DNA of 32,884 nt from Elusimicrobia bacterium CG1_02_56_21 (GCA_001871115.1 MNUR01000035.1:1-32884), one strand, 5' to 3'; shown: positions 6,120 through 15,220, counted from the first letter of the stretch. The notes: generated from the sequence alone by a model not told the origin. Numbers and translations are program-made.

Positions 6120-8693
6120 ATGACAACCAAGCACGTTTTTATAATAGACGCACACGCTTTTCTTCACAGGAGCTATCACGCCCTGCCGAAGTTCTCCACC
6201 TCAAAGGGCGAGGAGGTGGGGGCCCTCTACGGCTTTACCCGCATACTGCTTAAAATACTCCGTGAGCGTAAACCGGAATATGTAGCCGTTTGTTTCGACT
6301 CCAAAGGCGGAACCTTCCGGGATGACCTTTATAGCGACTATAAGGCTAACCGTCCGCCCACCGATCCCGGTCTTGTTTCGCAGCTTAATACCGCCCGGGA
6401 ACTGGTCGCCGCCCTGGGCCTTAAAGGGGTTTATCTCAAAGGCTATGAGGCCGACGATATAATAGCCACCCTGGCCCGGCGCGCGGAGAAAGCCGGGATG
6501 GAGGCGGTTATTGTTTCGGGCGACAAGGACGCCGCCCAGCTGGTAGGGGAAAATGTGCGCATGTGGGACGGCAATTCCGCTGAATTCTCGGGCCCTGAGG
6601 CGGTTGAAAAGAAATACAGCCTGCCGCCGAACCTCCTGCCGGATTATTTCGCGCTCGTGGGCGATTCTTCCGATAATGTCCCGGGAGTGGCGGGCGTAGG
6701 TCCGAAGAGCGCCGTGAAACTGGTGCAGGCCTACGGGCCGCTGGAAAAGATACTTGCCGCCGCAATGGACCCTGCGCTTACCGCCACCGACAAGGCGCTG
6801 GCTAAAGTGGCCAAAGATATGGAGAACGCGCGCCTCTCCCGCCGCCTGGTGACGCTGGAAGCCGACGCGCCGGTGGAGGAAGGCTTGGAGCTCTTCAAAC
6901 CGGCCGCCCCCGGCGGCCCGGAGCTGGAAGAGATGGCCCGCCGCCTGGAATTCAAGGAACTGCTGGCGCTGGCCGGCGCAGCGCCCGCTCCTCAAAAAGC
7001 GGCCGAACTGCCCCCGGCGGGGGAAGCCGGTGAGATACTGAAGTCCCTGCACGGCACCGCCTCTTTCGCCGCTTTCGCGGACGGCCTGGCCATAGGTTCT
7101 AAAAAAGGAATCTGTATCCTCGGCCCCGGCCCGGTCGACGCCGGAGCGGCCGGGAAAGCCGCTTCCGTCCTGTCGGACCCCGGGATCTCCAAAGTTATTT
7201 TCGGGGTAAAATCAGTGATGCGCCTGCTGGGCCTTCCCTCCGGTTTCACCCCAGTGAATTTCGTCGACGCGGAGGCGGCCGCCGCCCTGCTCGCGGCCGG
7301 GACCCGCCGCGTCGAACTTCCCCAGATGGTCTTCGAAAGGCTCGGCCTGCCGCTGCAGCCGCCGGGCTCGGCGGAGGAAAAAGCGCAGTCCTGCGCCGCC
7401 CTGCCCGAACTCTGGCATATCCTTAAAGAAGAACTTGAGAAGTCGGGGATGGCCGGGGTTTATTCAGAACTGGAGCTGCCGCTGCTGCCGGCGGTCTATT
7501 CCATGGAGCAGCACGGCACCGCCGTGGACACCGGCCTGCTCGGAGAACTTTCTTCCCGGTTCGAAAATAGGCTGGCGGAGCTCCAGGCCGAATGTGAGCG
7601 GCTTACCGGGGCCCAGATAAATCTCAATTCTCCCAAGCAAGTGGCTTTCCTGCTTTATGAGAAGCTGAACCTGGGACTGGAAGAGGCGCAGAAAAAGCAG
7701 TTCAAGAACAAGGACGGCTATTCTACCGGCGAAGAAGCCCTTCAGTATCTGAAAGCCGCGCACCCCGTGGTTCCGCTCATCATGGAGTTCAGGGAGATCG
7801 CCAAGCTTAAATCCTCTTTCGTGGACAATCTGCTGGCCGCCGCCGGGCCCGACGGGCGCCTGCACACCACTTTCGACCAGCTGGGCGCGGCCACCGGCCG
7901 TTTCTCCAGCAGGAACCCGAACCTGCAGAATATCCCGGTGCGCTCGGAATCCGGGCTGCTGGTGCGGAAATGCTTTACGGCCAGGGAAGGCTTCGTCCTG
8001 CTCAGCGCCGACTATTCGCAGATAGACCTGCGCGTGCTGGCGCACCTTTCCGGGGACCGCAACCTGAGCGAAGCCTTCAGGCACGGGGAGGACATCCACC
8101 TGCGCACCGCGGCCGAGGTCTTTAACTGTGCCCCGGAGTTCGTGACCCCGGAAATGCGCCGCGCGGCCAAGGCCATAAATTTCGGCATAGTCTACGGGCA
8201 GACCCCCACCGGTCTCTCCCGGGAACTGGGTATCAGCCGCGGCGAGGCCGCTACCTATATCAAGCACTATTTCGAGGTCTGTCCCGGGGTCAAAGAATGG
8301 AGCGACAAAACCATGGACGAGGCCAAAAAGACCGGCTTTGTAACCACTTTCACCGGGCGCCGCCGGGCCCTGCCCGAGCTCAAGGCTTCCAACCCGCATC
8401 TGCGCAGCTTCGCCGAGCGGGCCGCGGTGAACACTCCCGTGCAGGGCGGTTCCGCCGACATCATTAAAAAAGCCATGGTCAGCCTTTTCGACGGCTTCAA
8501 GCATTCCAAAGACGTCTTCATGCTCCTGCAGGTGCATGACGAGCTCGTTTTCGAGGTGCGCCGCGACAGCCTTAAGAAGGCCGCCGCCCTCATAAAGAAA
8601 GAGATGGAGGGCGCTTACAAGCTCTCCGTCCCGCTGAAAGCCGACCTCAAGACCGGCCCTAACTGGCGGGATATGGAAAAATATGAGGTTTAG
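6120..8693 (+). CDS. polA: DNA polymerase I
   Basis: Pol I fills gaps and removes RNA primers during replication and repair. The protein is 857 aa. Residues 1 to ~290 are the 5' nuclease: FIIDAHAFLHRSYHALP (D10), GYEADDIIATLA, VSGDKDAAQLV, then GDSSDNVPGVAGVGPKSA. Residues ~300-460 occupy the place of the 3'-5' exonuclease but lack the DxE motif (the region reads FAAFADGLAIGSKKG), so proofreading is probably absent, as in several other family A enzymes. The polymerase domain is intact: motif A SADYSQIDLR (D631), motif B RRAAKAINFGIVYG (K684, Y692), motif C QVHDELVFE (H806, D807). An in-frame TAA directly precedes the ATG, which fixes the start. There is no Shine-Dalgarno, and a strong palindrome ends six bases upstream. 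Confidence 0.97.
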   Translation: MTTKHVFIIDAHAFLHRSYHALPKFSTSKGEEVGALYGFTRILLKILRERKPEYVAVCFDSKGGTFRDDLYSDYKANRPPTDPGLVSQLNTARELVAALGLKGVYLKGYEADDIIATLARRAEKAGMEAVIVSGDKDAAQLVGENVRMWDGNSAEFSGPEAVEKKYSLPPNLLPDYFALVGDSSDNVPGVAGVGPKSAVKLVQAYGPLEKILAAAMDPALTATDKALAKVAKDMENARLSRRLVTLEADAPVEEGLELFKPAAPGGPELEEMARRLEFKELLALAGAAPAPQKAAELPPAGEAGEILKSLHGTASFAAFADGLAIGSKKGICILGPGPVDAGAAGKAASVLSDPGISKVIFGVKSVMRLLGLPSGFTPVNFVDAEAAAALLAAGTRRVELPQMVFERLGLPLQPPGSAEEKAQSCAALPELWHILKEELEKSGMAGVYSELELPLLPAVYSMEQHGTAVDTGLLGELSSRFENRLAELQAECERLTGAQINLNSPKQVAFLLYEKLNLGLEEAQKKQFKNKDGYSTGEEALQYLKAAHPVVPLIMEFREIAKLKSSFVDNLLAAAGPDGRLHTTFDQLGAATGRFSSRNPNLQNIPVRSESGLLVRKCFTAREGFVLLSADYSQIDLRVLAHLSGDRNLSEAFRHGEDIHLRTAAEVFNCAPEFVTPEMRRAAKAINFGIVYGQTPTGLSRELGISRGEAATYIKHYFEVCPGVKEWSDKTMDEAKKTGFVTTFTGRRRALPELKASNPHLRSFAERAAVNTPVQGGSADIIKKAMVSLFDGFKHSKDVFMLLQVHDELVFEVRRDSLKKAAALIKKEMEGAYKLSVPLKADLKTGPNWRDMEKYEV

Positions 8694-9480
8694 CGCCGCG
8701 CCGCTGAAAGAGCTGCCGCCGGGTACGCGCTGGCTGGCCGTTTCGTTCTTTGCCGGGTGGATGGCCAAGCTCCTTTTCGGTTACGGCTTCCTGGCGCATT
8801 TCGCCCTGGTGCCCGACTTATTCCTCGGCCGCTTCTGGCTCTGGCAGGGCTTCAGCTATATTTTTATTCACTCCGGCTTCTGGCATTTCCTGTTCAATAC
8901 CTTCATGTTGTGGATGCTGGGTCGCATAGTGGAGCCGGAGATGGGCACCGGGAAGTTCCTGCTGTATTTTTTCGGTTGCGGGGCCGCGGCGGCCCTGTTG
9001 ACGGCGGCAGTGCAGCCGGGTTCTGCAATACCCGTGATAGGCGCCTCAGGGGCCATCTACGCGCTGCTGGGGGCTTTCGCCTTCATGCATCCCGGAGTAA
9101 CCGTATATGTTTATTTTCTTTTCCCGATGAGCGCCCGGATGATGGCCTTCCTGCTGGGGGCGGTGGAGTTTGTAATGACCATCGCCCATACTAATTCAAG
9201 TATATCCAGCATCACCCACCTGGGAGGGCTGGCAGCCGGCCTGCTCTGGCTTTGGGGAGAGCGGCGCTGGCGGCAGGGGCCGGCAGCGGCGGAGTTCTTT
9301 TCTCCGGCTAGTCTCTGGCCGGGCGCCAGCGGGGCTGACAAGCCCTCCCCAGCCGCGGCAGAAAAAGCCGAGGTGGACAGGTTATTGGAGAAAATTTCGC
9401 AAAAAGGGCAGGCTTCACTCAGCCGTTCTGAAATAGCGCTGCTTGACGGGTACTCCAAGAGGAAAGGGGGGAGGGCGTGA
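8683..9480 (+). CDS. Rhomboid family intramembrane serine protease with C-terminal DUF6576-like tail
   Basis: A 265-aa polytopic membrane protein. The rhomboid core has about six hydrophobic segments in residues 1-195, with the family marks HSGFWHFLFNTFMLW (loop 1), the catalytic serine in GASGAIYALLG (S122) and the catalytic histidine in THLGGLAAG (H179). The Ser-His dyad is complete, so it should cleave transmembrane substrates; which ones is unknown. Residues ~225-260 (EVDRLLEKISQKGQASLSRSE) resemble the short C-terminal helix-turn-helix-like tail, DUF6576, often attached to bacterial rhomboids. It starts 11 bp before the polA stop and overlaps coaE by 4 bp, so it is expressed within the polA transcript. 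Confidence 0.9.
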   Translation: MRFSAAPLKELPPGTRWLAVSFFAGWMAKLLFGYGFLAHFALVPDLFLGRFWLWQGFSYIFIHSGFWHFLFNTFMLWMLGRIVEPEMGTGKFLLYFFGCGAAAALLTAAVQPGSAIPVIGASGAIYALLGAFAFMHPGVTVYVYFLFPMSARMMAFLLGAVEFVMTIAHTNSSISSITHLGGLAAGLLWLWGERRWRQGPAAAEFFSPASLWPGASGADKPSPAAAEKAEVDRLLEKISQKGQASLSRSEIALLDGYSKRKGGRA

Positions 9481-10103
9481 AAAACTACAAGTACTTTACC
9501 GTCCCCCGCGGCAAAACCGTTATCGGGCTTACCGGGCCTATCGCTTCCGGCAAGAGCCTGGCGCTGGAGCTTTTTGTTAAAGAGGGCGCGCTGGGAATTT
9601 CCGCCGACTCTGTATCCGCTTCGCTATTGACAGACCCCGCTTTTTGTATTAGTATATTGAGGAAGTTTGGTTCCGATAAAATCCTTACAAACGGTTTACT
9701 GGACAAAAAAAAGCTTGCGGCCGAGATTTTCAGCTCGCCCGCGAAGCGGGAATGGCTTGAAGGCCTGCTGCACCCGCAAATCCTAAGAAGAATCCACTCA
9801 TTAATAATCAGATCCAATAAAAAAATATCGGTTGTCGAGACGCCCTTGCTGTTTGAGGCGGGACTCGATGAGTGTTTCACCTATACGGTCTGCCTGGCGG
9901 CTCCGGATAAAATACTTCAGGCCAGGGCTTTAAGGCGGGGCTGGAGCAGGGCGCAGTACAAGGCCAGGGTAAAAGCCCAGTTGCCGGCAGCAGAAAAGTC
10001 CCGCAGGGCGGATATAGTGCTGGAGAATTCAGGCAAACCGGCGGAGCTTGCCGAAAAGATAAGATTTATGTGCTGCTTCCTTAAGGAAACGGCCAGGAGA
10101 TAA
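9477..10103 (+). CDS. coaE: Dephospho-CoA kinase
   Basis: CoaE phosphorylates the 3'-OH of dephospho-CoA, the last step of coenzyme A synthesis. The 208-aa product carries the P-loop GPIASGKS (20-27) and the family features ISADSV, the substrate stretch GLLDKKKLAAEIF, LLHPQI and VVETPLLFEAGL. The start is GTG in a GTGA overlap with the rhomboid stop, behind the purine-rich GGAAAGGGGGGA. An N-terminal run of about 15 residues precedes the usual start near VIGLTG, but no better start is visible. A coaE next to polA is a common bacterial arrangement. Confidence 0.93.
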   Translation: MKNYKYFTVPRGKTVIGLTGPIASGKSLALELFVKEGALGISADSVSASLLTDPAFCISILRKFGSDKILTNGLLDKKKLAAEIFSSPAKREWLEGLLHPQILRRIHSLIIRSNKKISVVETPLLFEAGLDECFTYTVCLAAPDKILQARALRRGWSRAQYKARVKAQLPAAEKSRRADIVLENSGKPAELAEKIRFMCCFLKETARR

Positions 10104-10109
10104 GAAAAA

Positions 10110-11651
10110 ATGAACTATCAACAGCCGGGAGGCAGGAATTTAAGAGATTCCGCCCAGGAGAATAGGCCGCCCAGGAACGATTTCCAGGGAGGCCAGCATA
10201 ATTCAGAGCGGTCGGGGAATCATAATAACGGGGCCAGGAACGGGTCCAGGAACAATAACGGTCAGCAGCAGGATACAAGGGGAAATCAGAAAATGGAAAA
10301 CAACAGAGCGCCCAATCATAACCAGAACCAGGGGCAGAATCAGAACCAGAGCCAGGGCCAAACCCAGGCGCCAAATCCTAATTTGCCGAAAATGGACGTG
10401 ACGGTCCTGACAAAAATGACCGTTTCCGAGCTTGTAAAGATAGCCGAGCAGCGCAACCTGGAAGGAGTGTCAGGCCTTAGAAAGCAGGAGCTGATCGGAA
10501 AGCTGATGGAAGCCCAGGCCAAACAGAACGGCATAGTGCAGGGCGAGGGCGTCCTGGAGATTCTGCCGGACGGCTTCGGTTTCCTCCGCGCCCAGGAATA
10601 CAATTACCTTTCCAGCCATGAAGATATTTATGTTTCTCCTTCCCAGATCAAGAAACTCGGCCTGCGGAAGGGGGATTCTGTTAACGGCCTTATCCGCCCT
10701 CCCAAGGACGGCGAAAGGTTCTTCGCGCTGCTGCAGGTAAAGACCGTAAACGGCCTGGAGATAGAGAAGATAGGCCATAGGCCGCTCTTCGACAACCTTA
10801 CCCCGCTGCACCCGAACGACCGCTTCCTGCTCGAGACCGCCAAGAACGAGATGACAGGCCGCGTTATAGACCTTATAGTTCCGGTAGGCAAGGGGCAGCG
10901 CCAGCTTATCGTGGCCGCGCCCAAGACCGGCAAGACCATGATCCTGCAGCGCATCGCCAACTCGCTCGCCCTCAATCACCCGGAGATAGAACTGCTGGTA
11001 CTGCTCATAGACGAGCGCCCCGAAGAAGTCACCGACATGAAGCGCTCCGTGCGCGGCGAAGTCATCGCCTCCACCTTCGACGAACCGGCTGACCGCCACG
11101 TTCAGGTCTCCGAGATCGTTCTTGAAAAGGCCAAGCGCCTGACCGAGCACGGCAAAGATGTGGTCATCCTGCTGGACTCGATCACCCGCCTGGCCCGGGC
11201 CTACAATACGGTGGCCCCGTCCTCAGGGCGCGTTCTTTCCGGCGGCCTTGAATCCACCTCTCTGCAGCGCCCCAAGCGCTTCTTCGGCGCGGCGCGCAAT
11301 ATAGAAGAGGGCGGGTCTCTCACTATTATCGCCACGGCCCTGGTTGAAACCGGCAGCCGCATGGACGACGTTATTTTCGAGGAATTCAAAGGCACCGGCA
11401 ACTCCGAGATCTACCTGGAGCGCAAGCTGGCCGACCGCCGCGTGTTCCCCGCTATCGACATCAACCGCACCTCTACCCGCAAGGAAGAGCTGCTGATGAC
11501 CGACGACGAACTTAACAAGGTCTGGATACTGCGCAAGGTTCTGGCCCCGCTGTCCCCCATAGACTCTATGGAACTTCTGATCTCCAAACTCGGCGCGACC
11601 AAGTCTAATAAAGATTTCCTTAAGTCCATGGAAATGGGATCGGACAGGTAA
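10110..11651 (+). CDS. rho: Transcription termination factor Rho with an Asn/Gln-rich N-terminal extension
   Basis: Rho is the hexameric RNA helicase that ends transcription. At 513 aa it is longer than E. coli Rho (419). Residues 1-92 are low complexity: by eye 22 Asn and 17 Gln plus Gly/Arg/Ser, with N-Q-N-Q and Q-G-Q runs. The conserved protein begins near 95: Rho_N helical domain ([25 protein letters not shown]), the cold-shock RNA-binding fold ([14 protein letters not shown] at 147), then the ATPase with P-loop APKTGKT (270-276), [34 protein letters not shown] and the arginine-finger region. All are intact. CCAGGAGA upstream serves the ATG. An intrinsic terminator follows. Confidence 0.97.
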   Translation: MNYQQPGGRNLRDSAQENRPPRNDFQGGQHNSERSGNHNNGARNGSRNNNGQQQDTRGNQKMENNRAPNHNQNQGQNQNQSQGQTQAPNPNLPKMDVTVLTKMTVSELVKIAEQRNLEGVSGLRKQELIGKLMEAQAKQNGIVQGEGVLEILPDGFGFLRAQEYNYLSSHEDIYVSPSQIKKLGLRKGDSVNGLIRPPKDGERFFALLQVKTVNGLEIEKIGHRPLFDNLTPLHPNDRFLLETAKNEMTGRVIDLIVPVGKGQRQLIVAAPKTGKTMILQRIANSLALNHPEIELLVLLIDERPEEVTDMKRSVRGEVIASTFDEPADRHVQVSEIVLEKAKRLTEHGKDVVILLDSITRLARAYNTVAPSSGRVLSGGLESTSLQRPKRFFGAARNIEEGGSLTIIATALVETGSRMDDVIFEEFKGTGNSEIYLERKLADRRVFPAIDINRTSTRKEELLMTDDELNKVWILRKVLAPLSPIDSMELLISKLGATKSNKDFLKSMEMGSDR

Positions 11652-11661
11652 GTCGGCAAGG

Positions 11662-11683
11662 CCGCCCGATCGCGGGCGGTTTT
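11662..11683 (+). terminator. Intrinsic terminator after rho
   Basis: CCGCCCG (11662-11668), loop ATCG, CGGGCGG (11673-11679), then TTTT. This is a strong 7-bp GC stem with a short U-tract, 11 bp after the rho stop. The next gene starts at 11697, so termination is likely partial or that gene depends on readthrough. Confidence 0.65.
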
Positions 11684-11696
11684 CCCGGCGCTAAAG

Positions 11697-12704
11697 ATGA
11701 AAGCCGCAGAAAAAGAGAAGTCGGGCGAACTGGAGAGGGGTTCTTTTTCCTCCTTCCGGCCCGGCTTTAGCTTTTTGCCCTTTCTCCGGCGTCCTTGCGC
11801 CTATCTCCTCCTGGGCGGGCTGCTTGGAACAGCCATGCTCTCTTCGGCCGTATCCCCCGGTATTTCGCCCCTCTACTATTCCAGGTTTTCCGTCCTTACC
11901 GCCCCGGGGCCTTCCGAGCCCCCGCCCGAAGCTTTCCGCCTTATACCGCGCCTGATACATGCGCGGCACAAGGTGGTCAAAGGCGATAATGTGCGTTCCC
12001 TCGCTTCGGCTTACGGGACGGATATCCGCTCCCTGCAGAGCACCAATGCCAACGAATTCATCTTTATTTCGCGCGGCGGCTACATAAGGGTCCATAACGG
12101 CAAGGGCCTGCTTTATGAGGTGACGGTGAACGGAGAAACCCTTAACGGGATCTCCAGGCGCTATGTGTCAAAAGGCCGGGACCTTAATTCTTTCAAGGCG
12201 GAGATAGTGGAAGACAATGAATTGCCGCCGTCCGCGCTGCTCCTGAATTATAAGTTCAGCAAAGGCGACAGGGTCTATCTTCCGGCCGTTTACGTGGATC
12301 TCGACACTTACCGGATGCCGCTCCGGAGTTACGGCCGCATAAGCTCCCGCTACGGAACCCGCTATCATCCTATACTTAAACGCAGGGTCTTCCACAGCGG
12401 AACCGACATCCCTATGCCCATAGGCACCCCGGTTTACCCTTCCCGCTCCGGCACCGTAACTTATTCCGGCTGGAAGGGCGGTTATGGGAATACCGTGGAA
12501 GTCCGCCACAAGGACGGCTCTATCTGCCGCTATGGCCATCTTTCCAGGCTGTCGGTAAAGCCCGGAGATATAGTGCAGAAATCCAGGACCCTGCTGGGCA
12601 AGGTCGGTTCCACCGGTATGTCCACCGGCCCCCATCTCCATTTTGAGATACTGACCCGTTCCGGAAAATCGGTCAATCCGATGGCCAAGATAGGGAAGCG
12701 GTAG
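11697..12704 (+). CDS. Membrane-anchored LysM / M23 metallopeptidase (LytM-like)
   Basis: A 335-aa envelope protein. A basic N-terminus leads to one hydrophobic segment (about 35-55) acting as signal anchor, placing the rest outside the inner membrane. Residues 92-132 (KVVKGDNVRSLASAYGTDIRSLQ) form a LysM-type peptidoglycan-binding repeat, and 141-197 look like a second, weaker one. The M23 domain (about 207-330) has zinc ligands H233 and D237 in HSGTD and H315 in GPHLHFE, with H281 and H313 as catalytic histidines, so it should be an active endopeptidase rather than an EnvC/NlpD-type degenerate activator. It sits between rho and rpmE. No strong ribosome binding site is visible and the start is the first ATG. 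Confidence 0.9.
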   Translation: MKAAEKEKSGELERGSFSSFRPGFSFLPFLRRPCAYLLLGGLLGTAMLSSAVSPGISPLYYSRFSVLTAPGPSEPPPEAFRLIPRLIHARHKVVKGDNVRSLASAYGTDIRSLQSTNANEFIFISRGGYIRVHNGKGLLYEVTVNGETLNGISRRYVSKGRDLNSFKAEIVEDNELPPSALLLNYKFSKGDRVYLPAVYVDLDTYRMPLRSYGRISSRYGTRYHPILKRRVFHSGTDIPMPIGTPVYPSRSGTVTYSGWKGGYGNTVEVRHKDGSICRYGHLSRLSVKPGDIVQKSRTLLGKVGSTGMSTGPHLHFEILTRSGKSVNPMAKIGKR

Positions 12705-12742
12705 CCGTAAGGCCGGAATCGGATACGGACTTACCCCGATTA

Positions 12743-12751
12743 TGCTATAAT
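12743..12751 (+). promoter_or_regulatory. Extended -10 promoter of rpmE
   Basis: TGCTATAAT is a perfect -10 hexamer (12746-12751) with the TGn extension. The -35 position (about 12723-12728) has no good match, as is usual for extended -10 promoters. The leader would be about 32 nt, including AGAGGAAA before the ATG at 12790. Confidence 0.7.
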
Positions 12752-12789
12752 TAACGCTAATAGACATTTATTTTTTAGAGGAAAAGACC

Positions 12790-13143
12790 ATGAAAAACGA
12801 CATTCACCCCACTTATAATCTCTGCGAAGTAGTCTGCGTCTGCGGTAACACTTTCCAGACACGCGCTGTAAAGCCTTCCATAAAGGTTGAAATCTGCGCA
12901 GCTTGCCACCCTTTCTATACCGGCAAGCAGAAGCTGCTCGACACCGCCGGGCGCATAGAGAAGTTCAATATGAAATTCGCCGCCACCGATGGCAAGATGG
13001 TAAAGCGCAAGGCCAAGAAGGCCGCGGTAAAAGCAGTAACGCCCCGCCATACCGCAAAGCGCAAAGTGCTCTCTTCGGCCCCCGTCAACAAGGCTGATAA
13101 AAAAGCCGCGCCTAAAGCCGAAAAGAAACCCGAAACTAAGTAG
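12790..13143 (+). CDS. rpmE: Ribosomal protein bL31 with a long Lys/Ala-rich C-terminal tail
   Basis: bL31 bridges the large and small ribosomal subunits. Residues 1-68 match the family: [10 protein letters not shown], zinc-type cysteines C16, C18, C36 and C39 ([17 protein letters not shown]) and RIEKFNMKF. This is the zinc-binding (C+) form. Family members are usually 65-85 aa. Here 117 aa are encoded, with residues 70-117 almost entirely Lys, Ala, Pro, Arg, Val and Thr, ending EKKPETK. Such a tail is expected to be disordered and to contact rRNA. The gene has its own extended -10 promoter, a good ribosome binding site and a strong terminator. Confidence 0.95.
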   Translation: MKNDIHPTYNLCEVVCVCGNTFQTRAVKPSIKVEICAACHPFYTGKQKLLDTAGRIEKFNMKFAATDGKMVKRKAKKAAVKAVTPRHTAKRKVLSSAPVNKADKKAAPKAEKKPETK

Positions 13144-13154
13144 CTCGGCTCTCT

Positions 13155-13192
13155 AAACGGGCGTTCCTATGTAATGGAGCGCCCGTTTTTTT
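13155..13192 (+). terminator. Strong intrinsic terminator after rpmE
   Basis: AAACGGGCGTTCC (13155-13167) pairs over its full 13 bp with GGAGCGCCCGTTT (13176-13188), with one G-U wobble and an 8-nt loop, and is followed by more T residues. It begins 12 bp after the rpmE stop. Confidence 0.9.
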
Positions 13193-13278
13193 ATATCTGC
13201 GATAGCGGGGTAACGGGGCAAAGAAGCCCGGGGTTGTGCTGAAATAGCCGGCGGGAGCAGATGGCAATTTCCCCGCAG

Positions 13279-13307
13279 TTGAATTCAGTTTTTTAAGCCT
13301 TTTATGC
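13279..13307 (+). promoter_or_regulatory. Possible promoter of prfA
   Basis: TTGAAT (13279-13284) and TTATGC (13302-13307) lie 17 bp apart in the otherwise empty rpmE-prfA gap. The -35 is good and the -10 poor. A promoter is expected here because a strong terminator precedes the gap. The gap also holds a small GGGC-aaagaa-GCCC hairpin near 13218. Confidence 0.35.
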
Positions 13308-13328
13308 CGCACTTAACCGGATCCTGAT

Positions 13329-14378
13329 ATGCTTGAAGAGGAACTGAACGCTGTAAAAAGAGAGTTTGCCGAGATAGAGGCACATTTGTCTTCCGGCGGC
13401 CTTAAACCCGAGGAAATAGAGAAATTTTCCCGGCGTCACGCCGCGTGCCGCCAGCTTCTGGATACCTCGGCCGCGCTTGAGAAAGCGCTGAAAGAAGCCG
13501 AAGACACCCGCCAGATGCTTTCCAATACCGATAAGGAAATAGCCGAAATGGCGGCGGCTGAACTTCCCGCCCTTGAAGCTTCCGTCGCCTCCCTGCGAAA
13601 AAAGCTGAAGATCCTGGTGATACCTCCGGACCCGGCTGATTCCAAAAACATTTTCATGGAAATACGCGCCGGAGTGGGCGGCGAGGAGTCCGCTCTTTTC
13701 GCCGCCGACCTGCTGCGCATGTACACCCGCTTCGCCCAGAACATGGGCTGGAAAGCGGAGCTGCGCGACATTTCGGCCACCGGCCTCAAGGGCATAAAGA
13801 ACGCCGTTCTTTATATTTGCGGCCAGGACGTTTACGCGCTGATGAAGTACGAGGGCGGAGTGCACCGGGTGCAGCGGGTTCCGCTGACCGAGGCCTCAGG
13901 CCGCGTGCATACTTCCACCGTTACCGTGGCTATAATGCACGAAGTCGACGAGATAGAAATAAAGATAGAGGCCAAAGACCTCAAGATGGATACCTACCGC
14001 GCCAGCGGGGCCGGCGGCCAGAACGTCAACAAGGTAGAGACCGCCGTGCGCATCACCCATCTTCCGAGCGGTATCATTACGGCGTGCCAGGAAGAGCGCT
14101 CACAGGGCAAAAACAGGGCGAAAGCCATGGCTATGCTGGCGGCTAAGCTCGCGCAGGTCAGCGAGGAGGCCCAGGCAAAGGCTAATGCCGGAGCCCGCAA
14201 TATACAGGTGGGCACCGGGGACCGTTCTGAAAAGATCCGCACCTATAATTTCCCGCAGAACCGGGTTACCGACCACCGGATACAGGTTTCCTGGCATAAT
14301 CTGCAGACGGTCATGGAAGGAGAGATAAAGGATATGCTTGAAGAGATCAGGCTGGGTCTTTCCGGGCAGGAGGAATGA
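13329..14378 (+). CDS. prfA: Peptide chain release factor 1
   Basis: RF1 reads UAA and UAG and triggers peptide release. The 349-aa product has the coiled N-terminal domain (1-100), the acidic [10 protein letters not shown] block, the peptide-anticodon region [16 protein letters not shown] and the universal [17 protein letters not shown] (GGQ loop). The anticodon tripeptide follows the RF1 pattern PxT as PLT (PAT in E. coli, PET in B. subtilis) and not the RF2 SPF. This separates it from prfB, and no frameshift site is present. No convincing Shine-Dalgarno is seen. The gene overlaps prmC by 4 bp (ATGA), coupling the factor to the enzyme that methylates its GGQ glutamine. Confidence 0.96.
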   Translation: MLEEELNAVKREFAEIEAHLSSGGLKPEEIEKFSRRHAACRQLLDTSAALEKALKEAEDTRQMLSNTDKEIAEMAAAELPALEASVASLRKKLKILVIPPDPADSKNIFMEIRAGVGGEESALFAADLLRMYTRFAQNMGWKAELRDISATGLKGIKNAVLYICGQDVYALMKYEGGVHRVQRVPLTEASGRVHTSTVTVAIMHEVDEIEIKIEAKDLKMDTYRASGAGGQNVNKVETAVRITHLPSGIITACQEERSQGKNRAKAMAMLAAKLAQVSEEAQAKANAGARNIQVGTGDRSEKIRTYNFPQNRVTDHRIQVSWHNLQTVMEGEIKDMLEEIRLGLSGQEE

Positions 14379-15220
14379 CGGCCGGCAAAGCGCTGGCTCA
14401 CGCTTCAGCCCGCCTTGAAGCTAAAGGGATAGAGGAACCGGGCCCTAACGCCGAGTGGCTGCTGGCCGACGCAATGGGCGTGCCGCGTTTGCGCCTGCTC
14501 TCCGAGCCGGACCTCCCGGTAGAGGCGGCGGCGCTGCTTAAATTTGAACAGGCCCTGCTCCTGAAAGAACAGGGCCTGCCGCTGGCCTATATACTGGGCT
14601 GGCAGGATTTCATGGATATCAGGATAAAAGTTGACGGCAGGGTACTGGTTCCGCGCCCTGAAACGGAAGAGCTGGCAGGCTTGGCCGCCGATTTCCTGAG
14701 GACCCGCGCCGGAGAGCTCTCCGTCATGGATTACGGCGCCGGCAGCGGCGCAATAGGCCTCTGGCTGGCTAAAGAGTTTTCTTCGCTCCGGCTCACGGCC
14801 GTGGATAAATCAGCCAGAGCTATCGCCTGCGCCGCCGAGAATGCCGAAGCGCTGGGCCTGGCCGGGCGGGTGGAATTTATCAGGGCCCCGGAGCTCGCCG
14901 TGCCGGGAGCGCCGGTCGACCTTATAGTTTCCAACCCTCCCTATATCCCCACCGGGGTAATTGCCGGCCTCGCGCCGGAAGTCTTGAGCGAGCCGCGGAT
15001 GGCTTTGGACGGGGGGGGCGACGGACTGGGCGTGGCCCGGATGCTGGTGCGGAGAGCCCCGCTGAGACTTAAGAAGGGCGGGGCGCTCATAATGGAGCTG
15101 GGCGAGGCGCAGGCTAAAAAGCTCCTTGGCGAGATGCCGTCTTCCGTCTGGCAGGTAAAGCGCGCTTCTAAAGATCTGCGCGGGGTGGAAAGGTTCGTGT
15201 TCGGCAGTACGGTTAGATAA
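14375..15220 (+). CDS. prmC: Release factor glutamine N5-methyltransferase
   Basis: PrmC methylates the Gln of the GGQ loop in RF1 and RF2, which speeds peptide release. The protein is 281 aa with an N-terminal helical substrate-binding domain (about 1-80, ending [13 protein letters not shown]) and a class I SAM methyltransferase domain: PRPETEELA, the glycine-rich SAM loop [14 protein letters not shown], and the catalytic NPPY (187-190) in [10 protein letters not shown]. The start overlaps the prfA stop as ATGA. Adjacency to its substrate gene is the classical arrangement and supports the call. Confidence 0.95.
   Translation: MTAGKALAHASARLEAKGIEEPGPNAEWLLADAMGVPRLRLLSEPDLPVEAAALLKFEQALLLKEQGLPLAYILGWQDFMDIRIKVDGRVLVPRPETEELAGLAADFLRTRAGELSVMDYGAGSGAIGLWLAKEFSSLRLTAVDKSARAIACAAENAEALGLAGRVEFIRAPELAVPGAPVDLIVSNPPYIPTGVIAGLAPEVLSEPRMALDGGGDGLGVARMLVRRAPLRLKKGGALIMELGEAQAKKLLGEMPSSVWQVKRASKDLRGVERFVFGSTVR

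Noticed and set aside
1267-8768. Long minus-strand frames opposite smc and polA (for example 1267-2007, 3338-4201, 7464-8768)
   Set aside because: They lie entirely opposite strong conserved genes, have low-complexity Ser/Ala/Arg or Gly/Leu compositions and match no family. They are a by-product of GC-rich codon use.
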